Shown here piece after piece: positions 20,978-22,701 of a DNA stretch of 22,701 bases. The notes beneath the pieces are model-generated. The model did not search any database and had not been told where the DNA came from. It worked only from the letters and a program-made list of their open reading frames with translations. Origin of the DNA: DATAXV01 sp036272915 (GTDB lineage: Bacteria; Chloroflexota; Dormibacteria; Dormibacterales; Dormibacteraceae); the NCBI GenBank assembly GCA_036272915.1, contig DATAXV010000064.1, positions 1 through 22,701 on the forward strand, read 5' to 3'. The position numbers and the translations under genes are program-made. The first letter of the stretch is position 1, and every line of letters starts with the position of its first letter.

Positions 20978-21988
20978 ATGTCGACACAGGTTTCGACCGT
21001 CCGGGCGGCGCGCTTCCGGGGCGAGGGCGTCGTCGAGGTGGTGGAGCGGGCGGTCCAGCCGCTGGGGCCGGGACGCGTGCGCCTCGAGGTCGCCTACTGC
21101 GGCCTCTGCGGTTCGGATCGCCGCCTGTTCGCCGGCGGCGCCGGCCATATTCCCGGTCACGAGATCTCGGGCACGGTGGCGCAGGTCGGCGAGGGGGTGG
21201 AGGGGATCGAGATCGGCCAGCGCGCGCTGGTCTACATCGTCGTCTTCTGCGGCCACTGCCGCCCCTGCCGCGCCGGCCAGACCAACCGGTGCCTGGAGGC
21301 GACCGAGCTCGTCGGATGGCAGCTCGACGGTGGCTACCAGGAGGTGGTCGACGTGCCCGCCCGCACACTGTTGCCGGTGCCGGACGACATCGACCTGGCC
21401 ACCGCCGTCCTCGCCCTCGACACCCTGGGCACCGCCGCGCACGGCCTGCGCATGGCGCTGGCCCCGCTCGGCGGTGCCCCGGACCGGGCCCTGGTGCTCG
21501 GGTGCGGGCCGCTCGGCCTCGGGGTCGTCGCCGCCGCCCGGGACCTGGGAATAGGCGGCGTCCAGGCCGCCGACCTGGTTCCGGCCAGGCGGGAGGCGGC
21601 GCGTAGGCTGGGGGCCGTGTCCATGGCCGTCGGCGACCTGGAGGAGCGGTCCCTGCCGCTCGTGGTCGAGGTCACCGGCACCCGGGAGGGCCGTCAGGCG
21701 GCCTGGTCGCTGGTCGAGCCGGGAGGGTCGCTGCTCCTCCTCGGCGAGGGCGAGGCCGCCTGGGAGGTGCCGGCGACGCCGCGATGGCGCCGCACGGACA
21801 TGTACGTGATCCGCTCCTTCTACTTCCCGATCGCCGAGGTGGAGGCGAACTGGGAGATGCTGCGCCGCACAGGTCCGGACCTCGGCCGGAGCGTGGTGTC
21901 GGTGCATCCATTGTCCGAGCTGCAGACCGCCTTCGACCAGTTCGTCCGAGGCGATGTGCTGAAGCCGCTGATCGAGGCCAGGAGGTAA
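20978..21988 (+). CDS. Zinc-dependent medium-chain alcohol/polyol dehydrogenase
   Basis: A 336-residue protein starts at ATG 20978 (a TTG two codons earlier is possible). It is a zinc MDR enzyme of the threonine/sorbitol dehydrogenase type. Catalytic zinc ligands are Cys41 in YCGLCGSD and His61-Glu62 in IPGHEISG. The structural zinc site is CGHCRPCRAGQTNRC (Cys91, 94, 97, 105) with standard spacing. The NAD(P) loop is VLGCGPLGLG (173-182). The region usually reading EPLG or EPxA is DTLGTAAHGL (148-157). The substrate is probably a sugar alcohol or hydroxy acid. Its last codons contain AGGAGGT, which is the ribosome binding site of the aldolase gene, so the two are tightly coupled. A dyad and -10 lie just upstream. 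Confidence 0.9.
   Translation: MSTQVSTVRAARFRGEGVVEVVERAVQPLGPGRVRLEVAYCGLCGSDRRLFAGGAGHIPGHEISGTVAQVGEGVEGIEIGQRALVYIVVFCGHCRPCRAGQTNRCLEATELVGWQLDGGYQEVVDVPARTLLPVPDDIDLATAVLALDTLGTAAHGLRMALAPLGGAPDRALVLGCGPLGLGVVAAARDLGIGGVQAADLVPARREAARRLGAVSMAVGDLEERSLPLVVEVTGTREGRQAAWSLVEPGGSLLLLGEGEAAWEVPATPRWRRTDMYVIRSFYFPIAEVEANWEMLRRTGPDLGRSVVSVHPLSELQTAFDQFVRGDVLKPLIEARR
21980..21986 (+). promoter_or_regulatory. Ribosome binding site of the aldolase gene inside the dehydrogenase 3' end
   Basis: AGGAGGT at 21980-21986 spans the last two dehydrogenase codons (AGG AGG) and the first base of its TAA. It lies eight bases before GTG 21995 and decides that start. Confidence 0.8.
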
Positions 21989-21994
21989 GAACCC

Positions 21995-22701
21995 GTGAAC
22001 GATTCGCTCTACGTGCTGGCGATGGACCAGCGAGGCTGGCTGCTGAACGAGCTCTTCGGCAAGGAGGAGGGCATCACCGCCGACCAGGTGGCCGAGGCCG
22101 CTCGCGCCAAGCAGGTCATCTTCGAGGGCGCTCGCATCGCCCTCGACCGCCGCGGCTCGGCCGAGGGCCTAGGCGTCCTCGTCGACGAGCAGCTGGGGGC
22201 CGAGGTCGCCCGCGAGGTCAAGAAGGCGGGGCTGGCCCTGGCCATGCCCTTCGAGAGGTCGGGCAGGCCGGTGCTCGAGCCCGAGTACGACAACCCGGAC
22301 CGGCTGGTGGACGAGTTCGGCGTCGACCTGGTCAAGATCCTGATCCGGCACAACGTCGGGGGTCCCGAGGCGGACCGGAAGCTCCAGATCGAGCGTCTCG
22401 ACTCGATGATCGGCTGGGCCCGCGGCCGGGGGCGCCCGGTGCTGGTGGAACTGCTGGTGCCGGCGACCGCCGAGCAGAACTCGGCCGACTACGACACCAA
22501 GGTCCGGCCCGGGCTGACGGTGGAGGCCATCGACGAGCTGCGCGACGGCGGCGTCAAGCCCGACTACTGGAAGCTCGAGGGCCAGCCCTCGGTCGAGACC
22601 GCCAAGTCGGTGGCCGATGCCTGCCTCCGCGGTGGCCAGAACCCGTCGCTGCTGGTGCTCGGCCGCTCCGCTCCCGACGAGCAGGTCCGCCAGTGGCTGC
22701 A
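21995..22701 (+). CDS. DUF2090 aldolase-like protein (IolJ / IolC C-terminal domain type), 3' end outside window
   Basis: GTG 21995 opens a frame that runs off the window after 235 codons. The start, SLYVLAMDQRGWLLNELFG, matches DUF2090 proteins, a TIM-barrel family with class I aldolase relatives. Some members act as 2-deoxy-5-keto-D-gluconate-6-phosphate aldolases in inositol breakdown, either alone or fused to the IolC kinase. Later conserved segments are GVLVDEQLGAEVAREVKKAGLALAMP, DLVKILIRHN (a lysine on a barrel strand), VLVELLVPA, GVKPDYWKLEG (second lysine strand) and LLVLGRSAP. No kinase domain precedes it. Coupling to a polyol dehydrogenase suggests that an oxidised sugar phosphate is cleaved here. 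The exact substrate (deoxy-keto-gluconate phosphate, tagatose bisphosphate or another) is undecided. Confidence 0.8.
   Translation, partial: MNDSLYVLAMDQRGWLLNELFGKEEGITADQVAEAARAKQVIFEGARIALDRRGSAEGLGVLVDEQLGAEVAREVKKAGLALAMPFERSGRPVLEPEYDNPDRLVDEFGVDLVKILIRHNVGGPEADRKLQIERLDSMIGWARGRGRPVLVELLVPATAEQNSADYDTKVRPGLTVEAIDELRDGGVKPDYWKLEGQPSVETAKSVADACLRGGQNPSLLVLGRSAPDEQVRQWL

Noticed and set aside
20926..20979. Longer DinB-like start at ATG 20979
   Set aside because: It would overlap the divergent dehydrogenase start and its dyad, and the extra 18 residues do not resemble a DinB N-terminus.
1..22701. CRISPR array, insertion sequence, prophage or tRNA/rRNA genes
   Set aside because: No spaced direct repeats, transposase or integrase motifs, terminal repeats, or foldable tRNA cloverleaf were seen on either strand by eye.

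Overview
This is a high-GC bacterial chromosome segment (roughly 70% G+C by eye, strong G/C bias at third codon positions, frequent GTG starts, GGAGG-type ribosome binding sites). The gene set is a SEC-C-tagged methionine aminopeptidase of the actinobacterial style, a tricorn protease, a bacterial RIO-type kinase, CcmC/CcmD and a GH13_18 phosphorylase with a phosphofructokinase. It suggests an uncultured soil-type lineage near Actinomycetota, Chloroflexota or Candidatus Dormibacterota. The sequence alone does not settle the phylum, and no rRNA or tRNA gene is present.

Layout. 1-1481: the end of a cytochrome c biogenesis cluster (ccmC 3' end, tiny ccmD) and a coupled FAD/NAD(P)H reductase. 1482-1767: a non-coding leader with two interleaved complementary segment pairs. 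1768-2895: a stand-alone MetE-core methionine-synthase-like gene. 2909-3520 (minus): a Nudix hydrolase, divergent from an unrecognised 114-residue helical protein, which is followed by a DtxR-family regulator. 4664-5646: methionine aminopeptidase broken by a one-base deletion, convergent with a RIO kinase (minus). A divergent control region (6393-6699) then holds a minus-strand mini-ORF with a very strong ribosome binding site, a good minus-strand promoter and a perfect dyad; hsp20 follows. 7226-8894: a frameshifted quinone oxidoreductase divergent from a TetR regulator across a clear operator. The TetR gene overlaps an O-methyltransferase gene.

9966-12169: a two-gene sugar module (TIM-barrel sugar isomerase/epimerase and Gfo/Idh/MocA dehydrogenase), convergent with an ornithine cyclodeaminase/mu-crystallin gene through a perfect 12-bp hairpin. 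13187-16428: a GH13_18 sucrose/glucosylglycerate-type phosphorylase, a 431-base non-coding stretch with three dyads, and a phosphofructokinase with a mixed donor signature. 16429-17072: a terminator and the decayed remains of a VapBC-type toxin-antitoxin pair. 17073-20925 (minus): tricorn protease and a DinB-like protein. 20978-22701: a zinc-dependent dehydrogenase and the 5' part of a DUF2090 (IolJ/IolC-C-terminal type) aldolase in one operon.

Taken together the window is mostly metabolic. There are two separate sugar/polyol oxidation modules (isomerase plus Idh; dehydrogenase plus aldolase), a glucoside phosphorolysis-to-glycolysis pair, protein quality control and turnover genes (Hsp20, tricorn, Map) and several divergent regulator-type promoters. 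I see no phage, CRISPR, insertion sequence or clearly new multi-gene defence system. The most unusual items are the interleaved leader upstream of the MetE-like gene, the strongly ribosome-bound mini-ORF before the RIO kinase, ligand changes in the DtxR-like and O-methyltransferase proteins, the fossil PIN toxin, and two otherwise well-conserved enzymes each broken by one missing base.
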